Source: Ferroplasma sp.
Lineage (GTDB): Archaea > Thermoplasmatota > Thermoplasmata > Thermoplasmatales > Thermoplasmataceae
Length of the DNA stretch: 64,000 nt
Assembly (NCBI RefSeq): GCF_031200575.1
Contig: NZ_CP133597.1
Location: 1,364,001 to 1,428,000 of the forward strand
Direction: 5' to 3'
The stretch's first letter is position 1; each line of letters begins with the position of its first letter. The notes beneath the pieces are model-generated. The model was not told where the DNA came from. It saw only the letters and a program-made list of their open reading frames with translations, and made no database searches. Of the stretch, positions 63,203-64,000 are shown in pieces. A program made the position numbers and the translations under genes.

Positions 63203-64000
63203 ATGGGTGATATAGAGTTATTATCCTGGAACTATAAAGATACCCCGGAAGCATTCAGTGAAATCATCAAGCATGACCCCTCGTATTTTGAAAATATCAT
63301 GGAGGAGAATGGAATAGGAAAATATGTACTTTTAATTACGTGCAACCGTGTTGAAATTTATTTTTCAGGCAATGGAAAAGTTCCTATTATTTCTAAAAAC
63401 CCCATCTATATTAAATACCCAGAATCTATCAGGCACCTGTTTATGGTCTCATCCGGGCTTGAATCCATGGCCCTGGGGGAAAACGACATTTTACGCCAGA
63501 TCAAGACTGCATACGATCTCTCCAGTAAAAGGAAGCATATGGACAAGTTCCTTTCATATACATTCCAGAAAGCACTTTCTGTGGGGAAGGATGTAAGGAC
63601 CAGGACAGATATATCACATGGTAAAACATCCCTGTCAACAATAAGCCTGGATATAGTGGAAAAGAATTATGGACTTAAAAATAAAAAAATTGCAATCGTG
63701 GGAACAGGCAAGATGGCGGTTTCCCTTCTGAATTACTTATCAGGGTCCGGATCATCAGTCACCGTGGCCGGAAGGTCACCAGAGCATGCAAGAAACCTTG
63801 CAATCCTTTACGGTGCCTCATATACAGACCTTTCAGAAGTGCATGAGCTCATAGAATCAAATGACATAATAATTACAGCCACCTCCTCTAAAAATTATAT
63901 AATCAGAAAATCACATGTAGAAAATATAGAAAAACCCAAAATAATGGTGGACCTTTCAAATCCTCCCAACATTGAAAAAAACCTTCCTGATAACATATCA
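63203..64000 (+). CDS. hemA: Glutamyl-tRNA reductase, 3' end outside the window
   Basis: First step of tetrapyrrole synthesis: glutamyl-tRNA to glutamate-1-semialdehyde. The catalytic Cys is in LLITCNRVEIYF (TCNRxE), followed by SSGLESMALGENDILRQIKTAY (GLdSmvlGExqIlgQ) and GKDVRTRTDISHGKTSLS (VRteT-i--g-vSis). The NADPH domain begins at KKIAIVGTGKMA. The last 266 codons in the window stop at 64000. A TATA box (CTTTATATA, 63172-63180) lies about 25 nt before the ATG, so the mRNA is probably leaderless. Confidence 0.95.
   Translation, partial: MGDIELLSWNYKDTPEAFSEIIKHDPSYFENIMEENGIGKYVLLITCNRVEIYFSGNGKVPIISKNPIYIKYPESIRHLFMVSSGLESMALGENDILRQIKTAYDLSSKRKHMDKFLSYTFQKALSVGKDVRTRTDISHGKTSLSTISLDIVEKNYGLKNKKIAIVGTGKMAVSLLNYLSGSGSSVTVAGRSPEHARNLAILYGASYTDLSEVHELIESNDIIITATSSKNYIIRKSHVENIEKPKIMVDLSNPPNIEKNLPDNIS

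Overview
The window looks like a chromosome segment of a Thermoplasmatales archaeon (the acidophilic Ferroplasma/Acidiplasma/Picrophilus/Cuniculiplasma group). Reasons: an archaeal Sec61-beta, an archaeal-type signal peptidase with a Ser/His/Asp triad, an NreA DNA-repair protein, a mevalonate 3-kinase of the Thermoplasma type, a thermophile-type P450, SufBCD with an intein in SufB, and many genes with a TATA box about 25-30 nt before the start codon and no leader. The core genes are moderately AT-rich and use AGG for Arg. The accessory blocks (about 1.2-5.9 kb and 46-62.6 kb) are more AT-rich. The genus is my inference.

Layout. 1-1085: end of an MFS transporter. 1.2-5.9 kb: an insertion-sequence graveyard (broken IS3-family element, ISH3-like element, a second copy of the ISH3-like left end) around an AbiE-type toxin/antitoxin pair in reversed gene order. 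6-20 kb: housekeeping and membrane genes (threonine synthase, M20 peptidase, SfsA, P450, a 55-aa Sec61-beta, signal peptidase, mevalonate 3-kinase, CBS protein plus glycyl-tRNA synthetase, HtrA, HxlR-type regulator, a M48-like protein without its zinc site, an amino-acid permease with a CBS tail). 20-25.4 kb: sufC-sufB(intein)-sufD with a divergent SufR-like regulator. 25.4-46 kb: NreA and a radical SAM enzyme, 2-hydroxyacid oxidase, glycosyltransferase, aminotransferase, SDR plus a QueA-like protein, a 2-methylcitrate-cycle cluster (citrate synthase, MBL hydrolase, PrpB, PrpD), aldo/keto reductase, DUF929-like protein, CobJ and two more radical SAM proteins.

46.1-56.2 kb is a complete CRISPR-Cas locus: a 12-repeat array and a single minus-strand operon cas3-csx17-csb1-csb2-cas4/cas1-cas2, diagnostic of subtype I-G (formerly I-U), which I believe is uncommon in archaea. 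csb2 has no ATG, GTG or TTG at its conserved N-terminus; an ACG behind a good Shine-Dalgarno is the best start. An IS256-type element sits just upstream of cas3. Beyond it, divergent, lies a 601-aa protein with a RecB-like PD-(D/E)XK nuclease, a helix-hairpin-helix and a DEDD RNase H-like exonuclease, the best candidate here for an undescribed accessory component.

59.3-62.6 kb is a small-gene accessory region: a GNAT/ribbon-helix-helix pair, operator-like GTGAACAC repeats, an ORF with one in-frame TAG, and a three-gene winged-helix operon, next to a tRNA-Asp gene. The window ends inside hemA (glutamyl-tRNA reductase).
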